Shown: in pieces, positions 1-7,755 of the stretch
Layout of the letters: each line of letters begins with the position of its first letter
Numbering within the stretch: position 1 is the stretch's first letter
Assembly: GCA_900544555.1 (NCBI GenBank)
Contig: UQWD01000001.1
Location: 1 to 64,000 of the forward strand
Length of the DNA: 64,000 bases
Source of the DNA: an uncultured Eubacteriales bacterium
Lineage (GTDB): Bacteria > Bacillota > Clostridia > Christensenellales > CAG-138
Direction: 5' to 3'
Program-made: the position numbers and the translations under genes
Notes under the pieces: generated by a model
Seen by the model: the letters and a program-made list of their open reading frames with translations, nothing else
What the model was told of the DNA's origin: nothing
Database searches by the model: none

Positions 1-235
1 AACAAAGAAATTCCTATGGTAATGATAGTAAGGCTTAAGAAGGTAAAACGTGATACCTTACAATAAATTCAAGTTTGTCGGGTAAATAGCAAAGCCAGCC
101 GAGCCAGCGGGCGGTCAAGATGAACGGGCTTCGCCCACCGTTGACAGCCCCGCCCGGTTTCGCAGTTAGGCAGTCAAGGAGCGACAGCAAGGAGTGCTGC
201 CGCCCCGCACTATTATTCAGAGAGGGGGAATTTCC

Positions 236-316
236 ATGACAGACCAGAAAGCCTATCAAGAATATATCCAGCGCAGGTACAACGCCTCTTGCAAGGCTGT
301 TATCCGCTGTGCCTGA
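236..316 (+). pseudogene. Truncated ICE-type sigma-70-like HTH protein, N-terminus only
   Basis: A start codon behind a good ribosome site (AGAGGGGG, 221-229) opens a 26-residue reading frame beginning MTDQKAYQEYIQRRYNAS and ending at a TGA. This N-terminus resembles the small sigma-70 region-4-like proteins (about 140 residues) encoded on Tn916/Tn1549-type conjugative elements. The rest of the protein is missing, so this is an amputated relic rather than a working gene. It fits the other integrative-element debris in the first 3.6 kb. Family assignment is from memory of the N-terminal motif and rests on few residues. Confidence 0.5.
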
Positions 317-334
317 CAGCGTCCGTCCGTGCCG

Positions 335-360
335 GAATTATGTAGAGCTCCACATAATTC
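335..360. repeat. Inverted repeat GAATTATGT / ACATAATTC
   Basis: A perfect 9-bp inverted repeat with an 8-base loop (335-343 and 352-360) lies just after the truncated sigma-like frame. It is followed by a moderately T-rich stretch. It could be an old element terminator or a recombinase site. 361-614 contains no convincing gene. Confidence 0.35.
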
Positions 361-614
361 TGTTGTATTTCCCAGCCTTTTGTGATACTATTTTGATACT
401 AATAAACTTTACAGCCGAAAATAGCAGGTGGAATATTAACATATTTGCGAAAGTTTTTCCTGCGAAATCACCTCAAATACACCCTACTATATCTGAATTT
501 GCCGAGTGGGAATAATTTGTAAAACGGTGTAAAGCCTTGATACAAGCAGGTTTGTAAGAAGCTAATAGGCTTTATGGCAACGTTTTGGCAACAGTATTAT
601 ATAATTCATAAATA

Positions 615-654
615 AAGAGCTAACTGATTATTGAAAATCAGTTAGCTCTTTTTT
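615..654 (-). terminator. Bidirectional intrinsic terminator
   Basis: A 15-bp perfect stem (615-629 with 636-650, sequence AAGAGCTAACTGATT and its complement) is followed on the plus strand by TTTTTT. The stem begins with AA and is preceded by AAATA, so it has a weaker T tract when read leftwards. It sits just past the stop of the minus-strand gene at 665, which it probably terminates, and would also stop readthrough from the left. Confidence 0.75.
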
Positions 655-664
655 GTTAGCTCAC

Positions 665-1012
665 CTAAACGATATTTTCTCCAAGTAGTATTTTAGGCAT
701 TGTAGTCAAACATCGATTCCAACGTTTATAGAATTTTTCAAGCCCGAGAACGGCCAGCTTTGCATGAGCTTCTTCATCTTCTAAAGCCAAGTAGAGCATA
801 TAAGTTACCTTCCCCACATAACGAGTCAAACGAATAGGAACTTCCCCACTCTTTACAGCGTTAAAATCCTTTTGCCGATGGGTTCGTTTTATGTATTTGA
901 CGTCTATCACGCCTGGTTGCAAAAGATAAAACTCGGCGACTTCTTTCATCAAGGTTTCTATTTCGTCCTGCTTTTCAATTTTGGCTTCGTATATGCAAAT
1001 TTCATTAAACAT
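665..1012 (-). CDS. Small ABM-like (antibiotic biosynthesis monooxygenase fold) protein
   Basis: A 115-residue cytoplasmic protein starting MFNEICIYEAKIEKQDEIE. A short beta-strand opening, the E/A-rich helix and a second half with TYMLYLALEDEEAHAKLAV suit the dimeric alpha-beta barrel of ABM/quinol-monooxygenase-like proteins. The start is set at 1012 and not at the longer frame start at 1036 because a clear GGAGGAAAC ribosome site lies 5-10 bases upstream of it. No catalytic residue can be assigned, and many family members have no known reaction. It lies directly downstream of the decayed XRE regulator on the same strand, among integrative-element remnants. The fold is inferred; the function is unknown. 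Confidence 0.5.
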   Translation of the reverse strand: MFNEICIYEAKIEKQDEIETLMKEVAEFYLLQPGVIDVKYIKRTHRQKDFNAVKSGEVPIRLTRYVGKVTYMLYLALEDEEAHAKLAVLGLEKFYKRWNRCLTTMPKILLGENIV

Positions 1013-1051
1013 TATGTTTCCTCCACAATCAAACAAATTCCGTTTTGTAGC

Positions 1052-1584
1052 TCAATCGGTTTTGGACTGGTCTTTAAGAGCATCCACAATAAAATCGCTT
1101 AATTCCTGTGAGGGAACTTTTGCCCACCGCTGGGTAGTATCAAATTCAGGATATCTGTAACGCCATTTGTCGTATTCTTCCTTAGTGATGTCCCCTGCAT
1201 CCAGTTTTGCAACCTGCTCTTGCCAAGCAGTAAGCATTTTTATCATATCATCATAGGTTTTGCCCCGTGTCTTATCAAGCCGTAGGCATATCTCTCCGTC
1301 AATCTTTCCAATCTGCAAGCCACGCAAATTCTCTAGTGCAAACAGAGTGTGCATTAGGCCAATATCACTGTCAATGTCCGGCAGCTCCAACGCTTTGTGC
1401 GATACATCAAGAGTATGCGCCAATGCTTTGGTCAAATCGGCTTTAGGAGTGCGTGTGCCGGATTCATACTGTTCCATGCGGACATCAGCGTTTTTCTCGT
1501 CAAAGCCTTCTGCTTGTCCAAGCCACTTTTGGGTCATACTCGCGCAAGTTAGCAGAGAAATCAGATTCTTTCACCGATTGCCAT
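1052..1584 (-). pseudogene. XRE-family HTH regulator with a broken N-terminus
   Basis: The open part (1052-1537, MTQKWLGQAEGFDEKNADVR...) is the recognition helix and C-terminal body of an XRE/Cro-type regulator common on clostridial conjugative elements. The original start is visible at 1584: ATG followed by codons for MAIGERI, then an in-frame TGA (1561-1563) and two apparent single-base insertions before the frame is regained at MTQK. About 16 residues that should form HTH helix 1 are therefore lost. A near-consensus promoter remains upstream (1620-1648). The body could still be translated from the internal ATG at 1537, but would lack part of its DNA-binding domain. The reading of the lesions relies on remembered relatives. 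Confidence 0.65.
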
Positions 1585-1619
1585 ATCAATCAACTCCCAT
1601 GTAAAGATTTGTCAAGAAC

Positions 1620-1648
1620 AGTATAACACATTGTCTAAGAATGGTCAA
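1620..1648 (-). promoter_or_regulatory. Sigma-A promoter of the XRE pseudogene
   Basis: Read on the minus strand: TTGACC, 17-bp spacer, TATACT. It lies 36 bp upstream of the ancestral start at 1584 and has survived although the gene is broken. Confidence 0.7.
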
Positions 1649-1711
1649 GACAAACTAAGCAAAAAAGGTTTAATTATTTTCATCCAAACCTCTTGACATT
1701 AATAATCTACA

Positions 1712-1912
1712 AGCGGCAGGCCAAATAGCTACCTTGCCGACATTGATGAGCAGGCAGAGGATATGCTTTGTCGGCTGGTAAAGCACATGGTGGAGCGGGA
1801 AGGTGCGACGGAACAGTTAAAGGCAGAAAATCAGATGGAATGGGTACGGCAGATGAATAATTTACGGGCGTGTGTGATGGAGATTGTGAATGAGAAACTC
1901 ATTTTCACTTAA
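1712..1912 (+). pseudogene. tnpV: TnpV transposon protein, C-terminal fragment
   Basis: The frame reads SGRPNSYLADIDEQAEDMLC ... TEQLKAENQMEWVRQMNNLR and ends in TAA at 1910-1912. This is the tail of TnpV, a small protein carried by clostridial mobilizable and conjugative transposons. No start codon or N-terminal half is present. The fragment supports a deletion-scarred integrative element here. The sequence after it (1913-2050) contains only a weak GC-rich inverted repeat and no gene. Confidence 0.6.
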
Positions 1913-2054
1913 AGTAATGTAACGCATACAATCATGAAACTCTGGCGGGTAGGGATAACACCTTGCCCGTCCTGTTTTATGCTTTAAAAGTTGCTAAAAT
2001 AAGGTGTTTTGACACCGAAAAGGGTTACATATTATGCTGGTTTATCTTATTCCA

Positions 2055-2083
2055 TTGACTTTTTGAACGCCGTTCAGTATAAT
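2055..2083 (+). promoter_or_regulatory. Sigma-A promoter of the TetR gene
   Basis: TTGACT (2055-2060), 17-bp spacer, perfect TATAAT (2078-2083). The spacer holds a palindrome listed separately, so the promoter looks built for repression. Confidence 0.85.
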
Positions 2084-2102
2084 GTATTTGAACAATGTTC
2101 AA
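2064..2102 (+). promoter_or_regulatory. Two tandem TGAAC-N3-GTTCA operators
   Basis: Palindromes TGAACGCCGTTCA (2064-2076) and TTGAACAATGTTCAA (2088-2102) share the half-site TGAAC. Their centres (2070 and 2095) are 25 bp apart. The first occupies the -35/-10 spacer and the second lies just after the -10 box. This is the usual arrangement for autorepression by the TetR protein encoded immediately downstream. That the adjacent protein is the ligand is inference. Confidence 0.75.
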
Positions 2103-2115
2103 TAGGAGGTGCAGC

Positions 2116-2688
2116 ATGGATAATAAAGAAGCGATAATGCAGACAACGATTGAACTCATCGAAGAAAAGGGTGAACATATGGAAGAAATCACGGTTCGGG
2201 AAATATGTAAACGAGCAAGTGTTGGATTAGGGCTTGTGAATTATCATTTTGGAAATAAAGATAAACTCATTGAACTATGTGTGGAGCGTATGATAAACAG
2301 GATTGTCGGAAGTTTTCAGGATATACGGGAGAACACAGAGGGGCTTGCGCCTTTTGAAAAATTGGAGTATCTCGGCAATATGACGCTTGATTTCATGTTC
2401 GAACATTATGCCGTGTCCAAAATTTCTGTTCTTACCGATATGCAAACACCAAAAGATAATGACAATACCAACAGAACTTATACGGCATATTTGCCGCTTG
2501 TCGCAGCCTGCCTCCCTGACCTTGATGAACAAAGCGTCAGAAGAAAAACTTTTTGTCTGATTACGGTTATGCAGCAGATGTTCCTACGGTATGACACAGT
2601 ATCAAAGCTGATGAATATTGATTTAACGAAAAAAGAAAACCGTAAAGCGTGGCATACGCAGATTCTCCACGATATTTTGGAGGTATAG
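2116..2688 (+). CDS. TetR/AcrR-family transcriptional regulator
   Basis: A 190-residue repressor. The N-terminal HTH is clear: IELIEEKGEHMEEITVREIC followed by KRASVGLGLVNYHFGNKDKL, the latter being the recognition-helix region typical of TetR proteins. The rest is a helical ligand and dimer domain. The start is placed at 2116 because AGGAGG (2104-2109) lies six bases upstream; the longer frame start at 2095 would fall inside the operator. It overlaps no neighbour but its stop is followed within 4 bp by the reductase fragment, so both were one transcript. Two palindromes in its promoter suggest autorepression. AT-rich composition matches the accessory block. Effector unknown. Confidence 0.85.
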   Translation: MDNKEAIMQTTIELIEEKGEHMEEITVREICKRASVGLGLVNYHFGNKDKLIELCVERMINRIVGSFQDIRENTEGLAPFEKLEYLGNMTLDFMFEHYAVSKISVLTDMQTPKDNDNTNRTYTAYLPLVAACLPDLDEQSVRRKTFCLITVMQQMFLRYDTVSKLMNIDLTKKENRKAWHTQILHDILEV

Positions 2689-2691
2689 AGA

Positions 2692-3138
2692 ATGAATATT
2701 ACTGTCATAAACGGAACAGAAAAACACGGTGTCACCTACCGCTTGAAGGAGATGTTTTTAGCAGAGTTTAAGGATAAAGCGAATGTTACGGAATACTATC
2801 TTCCTAAGGATTGTCCCAATTTCTGCAATGGCTGTATAAGCTGTACGATAAAAGGTGAAAGTACGTGCAAAGACGCAGAATATGTAGGAAGAATTGATCA
2901 ATCGCTTTTAAAAGCGGATTTGATTGTCATGACCTCCCCTGCATATGTGTTTCACTCTACGGGAGCCATGAAAGCATTTCTTGACCATTTTGCTTACCGC
3001 TGGCTGCCCCACCGTCCTGCCCCAGGAATGTTTGGAAAACGGGCGGTGATTATCACCCAGTGTTTGGGGGCGGGCGCAAAATCTGCGGCAAAGGATATTA
3101 AGCACAGCTTATCTTGGTGGGGAATTTCAATAAACTGA
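2692..3138 (+). pseudogene. Flavodoxin-like NAD(P)H FMN reductase, C-terminally truncated
   Basis: 148 residues of a flavodoxin-fold oxidoreductase: MNITVINGTEKHGVTYRLKE is the first strand and FMN phosphate loop, a CNGCISC cysteine cluster follows at about residues 46-52, and MTSPAYVFHSTGAMKAFLDH is the second FMN loop. Relatives run to about 240-260 residues. Here the frame stops soon after SLSWWGISIN, and the following DNA does not continue the family in any frame I could read. The C-terminal part is therefore probably deleted. It was cotranscribed with the TetR gene, a pairing common for inducible reductases. FMN binding may persist, but the product is likely non-functional. Confidence 0.65.
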
Positions 3139-3232
3139 TAACATTAGCCCATATAGGCAGGATAATATGGATTTATCAAATAATCAAAAGAACCACGAAC
3201 ACGGCAGAGAATAATCTATAAACAAAATTGTT

Positions 3233-3439
3233 TTGTCTTTGTCTAGCGGGAGTAGAGCCTATAAGTCGGAAACCCGCATAGATAAAAAAGATTTCAATGC
3301 AATGTTGCATGACAGTAAGGATATGCCGAAATTTCAGACAATAACAGATGAAAAAAGCATAGAAAAATATGGTGGAGACAGAATGTATTTCGCACCGCCA
3401 ATTGATTATGACGGAATTATGAAAAGGGTTTCCGACTGA
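3233..3439 (+). pseudogene. MGMT-family (alkyltransferase-like) protein, N-terminal fragment
   Basis: The frame contains KDFNAMLHDSKDMPKFQTIT and MYFAPPIDYDGIMKRV, which resemble the N-terminal segment of small proteins annotated as MGMT family in Clostridia. The family's helix-turn-helix and its PCHRV-type segment are absent; the frame ends after KRVSD. There is no ribosome site at the apparent start. It is read as a fragment left after deletion. Family assignment is from memory and moderate at best. Confidence 0.4.
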
Positions 3440-3500
3440 GACAATTCCTGAATCTCCTCCGGGAGGGGTAAGATAGAAGCACCCAAACGGAGGTATAGTT

Positions 3501-3611
3501 GTGGAGAAAAAAGACACACGAACGTAGGGCAGAGCGGAAAAGCTGCTTTTTGAGAAGATTTGTCGGCGGCATGTTTTACTTGGTATAGGCGCATCATCGC
3601 TCACTTCTTGA
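3501..3611 (+). pseudogene. Degraded short coding stretch with one internal stop
   Basis: A GTG behind a GGAGG site (3489-3493) opens a frame reading VEKKDTRT, then an in-frame TAG (3525-3527), then GRAEKLLFEKICRRHVLLGI and a stop at 3609-3611. The protein-like composition after the stop and the good ribosome site suggest the head of a disrupted gene. No family is recognised. It runs into the end of the oppositely oriented sipW gene. Confidence 0.3.
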
Positions 3612-4316
3612 ATCCTCCGGCAAAATAGAGGCGGTTTCTTTGGTCGCGGACGACGGCGTTCCGTCCATCAACTGTGCTCGTAATTGTTCGAGCTCTTCTT
3701 TCATTCTAAGCGTCTCCATCCGCTCTGCCGCCACAGCGGCCCGCTGTGCTTCGATTTCTGCCCGCTGATCGTTTTTGTACCGCCGCACCAGCCGGAAGAA
3801 ATTGACGGCCTGCAGCGCGATCAGGAGCAGAAAGGGGAGCAGGATGACGGTGAAGTATCCGGCTGGGGACTTGAGGAACTGGAAGAAGTACCCCATTTTC
3901 GGTAGCCGGAACGAGTATTTGCCGATGATGCTGTCAACCGGTACCGGGTAGGCGTCGTCCGCGCCGGTGGTGGTTCCGTAGGTAATATAGGCAGGTTTGC
4001 CCTCGTGCGTGGTGGCTTCCCTAATTTTATGGGTGACAACCTCGCCGTAATTTGCAGGATCGATAGAGCGGAATGTAACGATATCTCCGGCTTTTAATGT
4101 GGAGGCGTCCACCTTTCTGCTCACGGCGATGTCGCCCACGGCAAACTGCTCCCGCATGGAGTCGGTGAGAACAATATACGGCTTGTAGCCGAAAATGTCC
4201 GCTTCGTCCTTGTTGACGGTGTTGACGGATATAATGGTAAAGACCATTACAAAAACGGTGAAAACCATAATCAGGATCGTCAAAACTCTTCCTGCTATAT
4301 TCCATGCTTTTTTCAT
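3594..4316 (-). CDS. sipW: SipW-type signal peptidase I
   Basis: A 240-residue membrane peptidase of the ER/archaeal-type subfamily that in Bacillus removes the unusual signal peptides of TasA and related fibre proteins. An N-terminal TM helix (about residues 10-30) precedes VLTDSMREQFAVGDI with the nucleophile Ser, and VVTHKI supplies the His that replaces the Lys of ordinary signal peptidases. A second TM (PAGYFTVILLPFLLLIALQA) and a charged helical tail follow. The start is at 4316, behind GGAGGAAAAGAT; the longer frame to 4430 runs through a hairpin. It is the last gene of a minus-strand set with three SipW-substrate-like proteins, which strongly supports the role. Family members are 180-250 residues, so the length is normal. 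Confidence 0.85.
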   Translation of the reverse strand: MKKAWNIAGRVLTILIMVFTVFVMVFTIISVNTVNKDEADIFGYKPYIVLTDSMREQFAVGDIAVSRKVDASTLKAGDIVTFRSIDPANYGEVVTHKIREATTHEGKPAYITYGTTTGADDAYPVPVDSIIGKYSFRLPKMGYFFQFLKSPAGYFTVILLPFLLLIALQAVNFFRLVRRYKNDQRAEIEAQRAAVAAERMETLRMKEELEQLRAQLMDGTPSSATKETASILPEDSRSER

Positions 4317-4346
4317 ATCTTTTCCTCCATGTTTCTTCTTCCAAAC

Positions 4347-4389
4347 GGAAATCAAAGGGCATAAACAATGCTTATGCCCTTTGATTTCC
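4347..4389 (-). repeat. Perfect 18-bp-stem hairpin in the sipW leader
   Basis: 4347-4364 pairs perfectly with 4372-4389 around a 7-base loop (stem GGAAATCAAAGGGCATAA). Neither side has a T tract, so it is not a classic terminator. Placed 31 bp upstream of sipW, it would fold in the operon mRNA and may mark a processing or stability point, or be the scar of a small element. Confidence 0.6.
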
Positions 4390-4464
4390 GGCCCCTGCGA
4401 GAAGGGGCGGAAACGCACAAACGAATTCAATACAGGTTAGGGGATCTTGACCGCCTAACCATCA

Positions 4465-4990
4465 TCAATAAATGCTCCGCCAGGTAATGGTACAATCCAC
4501 CAGCGCCGTCGAGGCATCCGGGAGGGCATTCCGGCGAAGCCTCCAAGAAGACCGCCGTTGCCGCCGAGTTCCTCCTGTCACAGTGAGCTTCCCGCCGGCG
4601 CTCTTATTGTTACGGCACATAGAATGAGCTGACGCCGGTTGCGAAGTAATTGCCGCTGTTGATAATGATTTGGCCGGCCCCGTCATCGTTCCGAAGCTTC
4701 CAATAGCGTAGGAAAATCTTGTTCCGGTACCCCACCGTCCGGAATATCGCGCGCAGCCGCTCTGCGTGCTCGGTATTCGTATTGATTCGGTCGGCATCGT
4801 TTTGTGCGAAGATTTCGCCATTGATTGTCAGCATACTTAACTTGCGCACCGCGTTATGGCTGTATTCGTCTCCGACAATCTAACAATACTTCAAACAATG
4901 CCGATTCCCGCGCTGTCGTTAATGGTGAGGGAACCGCAGTTGGCAATCGAAAATCCGGCATAGCTACTGGTTTTTTTTAACCCGCCAGGT
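4465..4990 (-). pseudogene. Decayed beta-helix / camelysin-operon gene remnant
   Basis: Read leftwards, successive frames give beta-helix-like phrases: YAGFSIANCGSLTINDSAGI, then a shift and KLSMLTINGEIFAQNDAD, then GQIIINSGNYFATGVSSFYV, then a further shift and SAGGKLTVTGG. These resemble the repeats of the intact beta-helix protein at 5663-7144 (for example SLIINNAVIDV and STILINGGTY). Several stops and frameshifts interrupt it and no start is evident. A little more similar coding debris (LIIKATGTVPFGGG-like) can be read around 5100-5230. I interpret this as a degenerated second beta-helix gene of the sipW operon. Confidence 0.45.
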
Positions 4991-5392
4991 CAAGCGTCGC
5001 AACGGAATCGGCGGGTATTGCATGCTAAGCGCCGTCACGACCCGGTGTGCCGTTAACACATATAACAAATTTTATAGTTCAGAGCAAGGCTGCCTTAGCT
5101 CAGTACCGCCAGATATACAATTTTGGTTTTGCCCTCCCCCAAAGGGTACCGTTCCTGTCGCTTTGATGATTAAGTCGCCGGCGCCGTGTGCAATGGAGAA
5201 GTATAAGCCTCTTCCATATTTTACTGTTAACAGGTTTATCCATTATCCCCCTGAAAACGGTCGCCCCGATTCTCACGCTGACGTTAAACTAGGCGAATGC
5301 AGTCTCAATCAGCCGTGCGCACAAGCGCGACAGAGCGGCGGTTTGCCAAATCGATTCTCTTGTGCTTTTCACAAGTTTACCCCTTGTTTAAA

Positions 5393-5424
5393 TTCAGCTA
5401 AAAAGCATATGCTTTTTAGCTGAA
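5393..5424. repeat. 32-bp perfect palindrome, left hairpin of dispersed element A
   Basis: Half-site TTCAGCTAAAAAGCAT is followed directly by its complement. A near-identical hairpin recurs at 5622-5655, so the two bracket the conserved body at 5477-5608. Confidence 0.7.
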
Positions 5425-5476
5425 AACAGACTGCCAATAAGCCCCGGGATTCGGGGGTCATACCTTAAGGAGAGGC

Positions 5477-5608
5477 TTTCAACCAAATCGGATGACATGT
5501 GCGTCCGATTCGGAACGCCTTGCGTAGAAATTTTTTTCACGGGGCGCTGACCGCGTCATAGGTGCAAGCGCCCCGTGTTAACTCGAAATAAGTGGCGTAG
5601 CCATTTTT
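5477..5608 (+). ncRNA. Dispersed structured repeat, copy A
   Basis: This non-coding stretch shares about 130 bp with 58447-58583 despite 53 kb separation. Conserved parts include GTGCGTC, GATTCGGAA, GGGGCGCTGACCGCG and GTGTTAACTCGAAA. It folds into two hairpins: 5487-5494 with 5502-5509 (loop ACATGTG) and 5538-5547 with 5568-5577. Between the copies one base pair changes on both sides and U-G exchanges with C-G, while the loops stay nearly constant. This is the pattern expected of a structured RNA or a hairpin-recognised mobile repeat. No protein is encoded. Strand is chosen arbitrarily by the common orientation of the copies. Function unknown. Confidence 0.55.
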
Positions 5609-5621
5609 CCCGACAGGCTCA

Positions 5622-5655
5622 TTTCAGCTAAAAAGCAAATGCTTTTTAGCTGAAA
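5622..5655. repeat. Right hairpin flanking dispersed element A
   Basis: TTTCAGCTAAAAAGCA (5622-5637) pairs with 5640-5655. It differs from the hairpin at 5393-5424 mainly by one loop base. It lies immediately after the stop of the gene at 5663 (read leftwards) and could be that gene's terminator, later duplicated by insertion of element A. Confidence 0.65.
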
Positions 5656-5662
5656 ATATGGC

Positions 5663-7144
5663 TTAGTGCTTATAGTCGATGTCTTTGTAAGTGGTGTCTC
5701 CCACCGGTATGAAGGTGCAGTTTGTGCAGGTCAGATTCTCTACCTGGGAAGCGGTTATAGTAGGCGAATACAGAATGCCGTTACCGATATGGGTAATCTC
5801 CGCGTCCGCTATATCGAGCGCCCCCTGATAACGGATGGTGGCGCTCAAAAAGCCGTCGTCCGTCTTTTTATCGGTGATAAAGGAGCCGCCACGAATTACC
5901 GTGCTCGCCGAAGAAGAGTTGAAATCCGCCGCCATGCTGTAATGTCCGTAAACCGTTACGTTTTCCAGGCGATTCTGTGATGCGTTTGAGTGAATCCCTT
6001 TGGAATTCATAACCGAATCCGTACCTACATCAATTACAGCGTTATTGATTATCAGCGACTTGCCCAGCATGTAAATCACTCCGCTGCCTTTTTCCGCCGA
6101 AGTATAAGTACCGCCATTTATCAAAATGGTCGACCCCGCCGAGCCGTACACAGCCCAGCTTTTCGGGGAATTCACCTGGAAATTGTCTCCGGCGTTGACC
6201 ACAATATGGCCGCCCGCATTAAAATTCTTATCCGCATACAGCACACCGTTAATGGTGCCGTCTCCCGTTACCGTCAACGTCGTGTTAGGAGCCGCTTTGA
6301 GGGACTGGTTCCCATTGATGGTCAGGGTACTGCCGTTCATATTGAGGGTAGTATCCTTTGTAAAAACAGGAGTATCGGAAAGGGTGATATCTTCTTCGAG
6401 AATGATCGCGTCCGCCTTGTTCAACGCATCGTTAAATTGATCGGCAGTAGAAACGGAGGCGAAATCCAGCGTTGCGCCTTCGTCATAATCGGAATTCCCA
6501 AAGCCGTCCGTCTCTACGGTATCCTGCGTCGCCCGAATCACAAAGTCGGCGGCAAACGTTTCTTTTTGATACTCGTTGCCCGTATCCTCGTTCATACCAT
6601 AGACCAGGATAAAGGACATCTCCTGCCCTGCCGCCAACGACGTCTCACCGCCGTTGAGCGATTCTGCCGCCGCTGCAAGCGTACTCATCGGCTTTCTCTC
6701 GAAAGTGCCTACAACTCCGTCCGCATTCACCGTGACCATATCGAACCAGAGGACGTCTACAAGACCGTCATCGGTCACAGTCATGGACAGCTTGAGCTTT
6801 ACCGCCAGCGTGCCATCGTTCCGAATGGTAATCAGCTTGGCATTGGATTTACCCGGCTCCCACAGGGTTTCACTGATTATGGGGGTGGTTTCAGTTTTCA
6901 GATTCTGCGCGGTTGCTTCAAAAGTGATCGGATTTCCCCCGTTCAGGCCGGGGATGGTATAACTGGCCCCGCCAGCTCCCACATCGAAGGCTTCCGCATT
7001 GATGAATAGGCTGCCCGCCTCGATCTTGTTTCCCCGATTACTTACGCTGTCGGTATACCAGGCGAACGTTGTGCCGACCAGCAGTACGCAGCAAAGCAGC
7101 AGAGACATTCCGCTAGCCCATAGGGCTTTCTTTGTAATTTTCAC
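5663..7144 (-). CDS. SipW-dependent TasA/camelysin-like protein with beta-helix domain
   Basis: 493 residues. The signal peptide MKITKKALWASGMSLLLCC runs into VLLVGTTFAWYTDSVSNRGN, the hallmark of SipW substrates (cleavage around TFAW/YTDS). Residues about 40-210 form the TasA/CalY-like beta-sandwich (IEAGSLFINAEAFD, KLITIRNDGTLAVKLKLSM). From about 240 a repetitive, Asn/Gly-rich part with phrases such as TLNMNGSTLTINGNQ and STILINGGTY is a right-handed parallel beta-helix. No LPXTG motif is present, so it is probably secreted or assembled into fibres. It lies between a smaller camelysin-like gene and sipW on one strand. In Bacillus such proteins form biofilm fibres; the role here is inferred. 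The beta-helix fusion is not part of classical TasA. Confidence 0.8.
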   Translation of the reverse strand: MKITKKALWASGMSLLLCCVLLVGTTFAWYTDSVSNRGNKIEAGSLFINAEAFDVGAGGASYTIPGLNGGNPITFEATAQNLKTETTPIISETLWEPGKSNAKLITIRNDGTLAVKLKLSMTVTDDGLVDVLWFDMVTVNADGVVGTFERKPMSTLAAAAESLNGGETSLAAGQEMSFILVYGMNEDTGNEYQKETFAADFVIRATQDTVETDGFGNSDYDEGATLDFASVSTADQFNDALNKADAIILEEDITLSDTPVFTKDTTLNMNGSTLTINGNQSLKAAPNTTLTVTGDGTINGVLYADKNFNAGGHIVVNAGDNFQVNSPKSWAVYGSAGSTILINGGTYTSAEKGSGVIYMLGKSLIINNAVIDVGTDSVMNSKGIHSNASQNRLENVTVYGHYSMAADFNSSSASTVIRGGSFITDKKTDDGFLSATIRYQGALDIADAEITHIGNGILYSPTITASQVENLTCTNCTFIPVGDTTYKDIDYKH

Positions 7145-7197
7145 GTTGTATTCCTCCCTGATTATTCTTATTGATTAACGTCCACGCAGCCGTTAGG

Positions 7198-7755
7198 CTA
7201 CTCGAACGCTTGATCCGGATTGTTGCGGGCCTGTACCGCGTCCGCGGTTATATCGAAATGGACGCCGCAGTTCTGAAAGGCGCTATTCGCATCCTCCCGC
7301 ATTTTCACAACCGCCGTCAGCATCCTCTTTTCCCCAGCGGCAAGAGGGGTGTTGTCCCGGCAGGGATTTTCCTTGCTCAAGTCACCCGCATTGCCGCTGT
7401 ACAGCAGCTTGTCACCGTCATAGAGTTGGAACGTCAGCGCCTCCTGCAGGGAGCCGGTGACGTTTTCCAGATATAGGCGGTAATATACATCTACCGTGCT
7501 TTTGTTCTCCACCTCGAAGGATCTCTTGACAGAACGCCCCGGCTCCAGATTAATATCCGTACCGTCGAAAACGACCTTCCCGCCGTTCAGCTCAATGTCC
7601 ACCCGCGCTGTTTCAAACAGGTTTCCGTCCACCGAAACAAAAGAAGTCATCAGCGCATAGGTAGTCGCGGCCAGCATGGCGGCCAAAGCGACAATTCCGA
7701 TAATGCATGCGACCGCCTTTCTTCTGATCCGTTCCGGTTTATGGGGTTGGTTCAT
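7198..7755 (-). CDS. Small SipW-dependent TasA/CalY-like protein
   Basis: 185 residues. A basic N-terminus and hydrophobic stretch (AVACIIGIVALAAMLAATTY) end in TTYALMTSFVSVDGNLFETA, matching the SipW-type signal in which cleavage falls before the first beta-strand. The mature part (VDIELNGGKVVFDGTDINLE, RSFEVENKSTVDVYYRLYLE) is a single beta-sandwich like camelysin. Its start overlaps the end of the upstream PPQTG protein by 17 bp, indicating translational coupling. It probably acts as a fibre subunit or accessory pilin-like component processed by the SipW encoded downstream. Confidence 0.75.
   Translation of the reverse strand: MNQPHKPERIRRKAVACIIGIVALAAMLAATTYALMTSFVSVDGNLFETARVDIELNGGKVVFDGTDINLEPGRSVKRSFEVENKSTVDVYYRLYLENVTGSLQEALTFQLYDGDKLLYSGNAGDLSKENPCRDNTPLAAGEKRMLTAVVKMREDANSAFQNCGVHFDITADAVQARNNPDQAFE

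Noticed and set aside
5022..5423. 133-codon frame left of dispersed element A
   Set aside because: No ribosome site and it runs into the palindrome at 5393. The other strand shows faint decayed beta-helix phrases instead.
5990..7009. 339-codon plus-strand frame
   Set aside because: Antisense shadow of the TasA/beta-helix gene, composition rich in Arg/His/Ile without any domain and without ribosome site.
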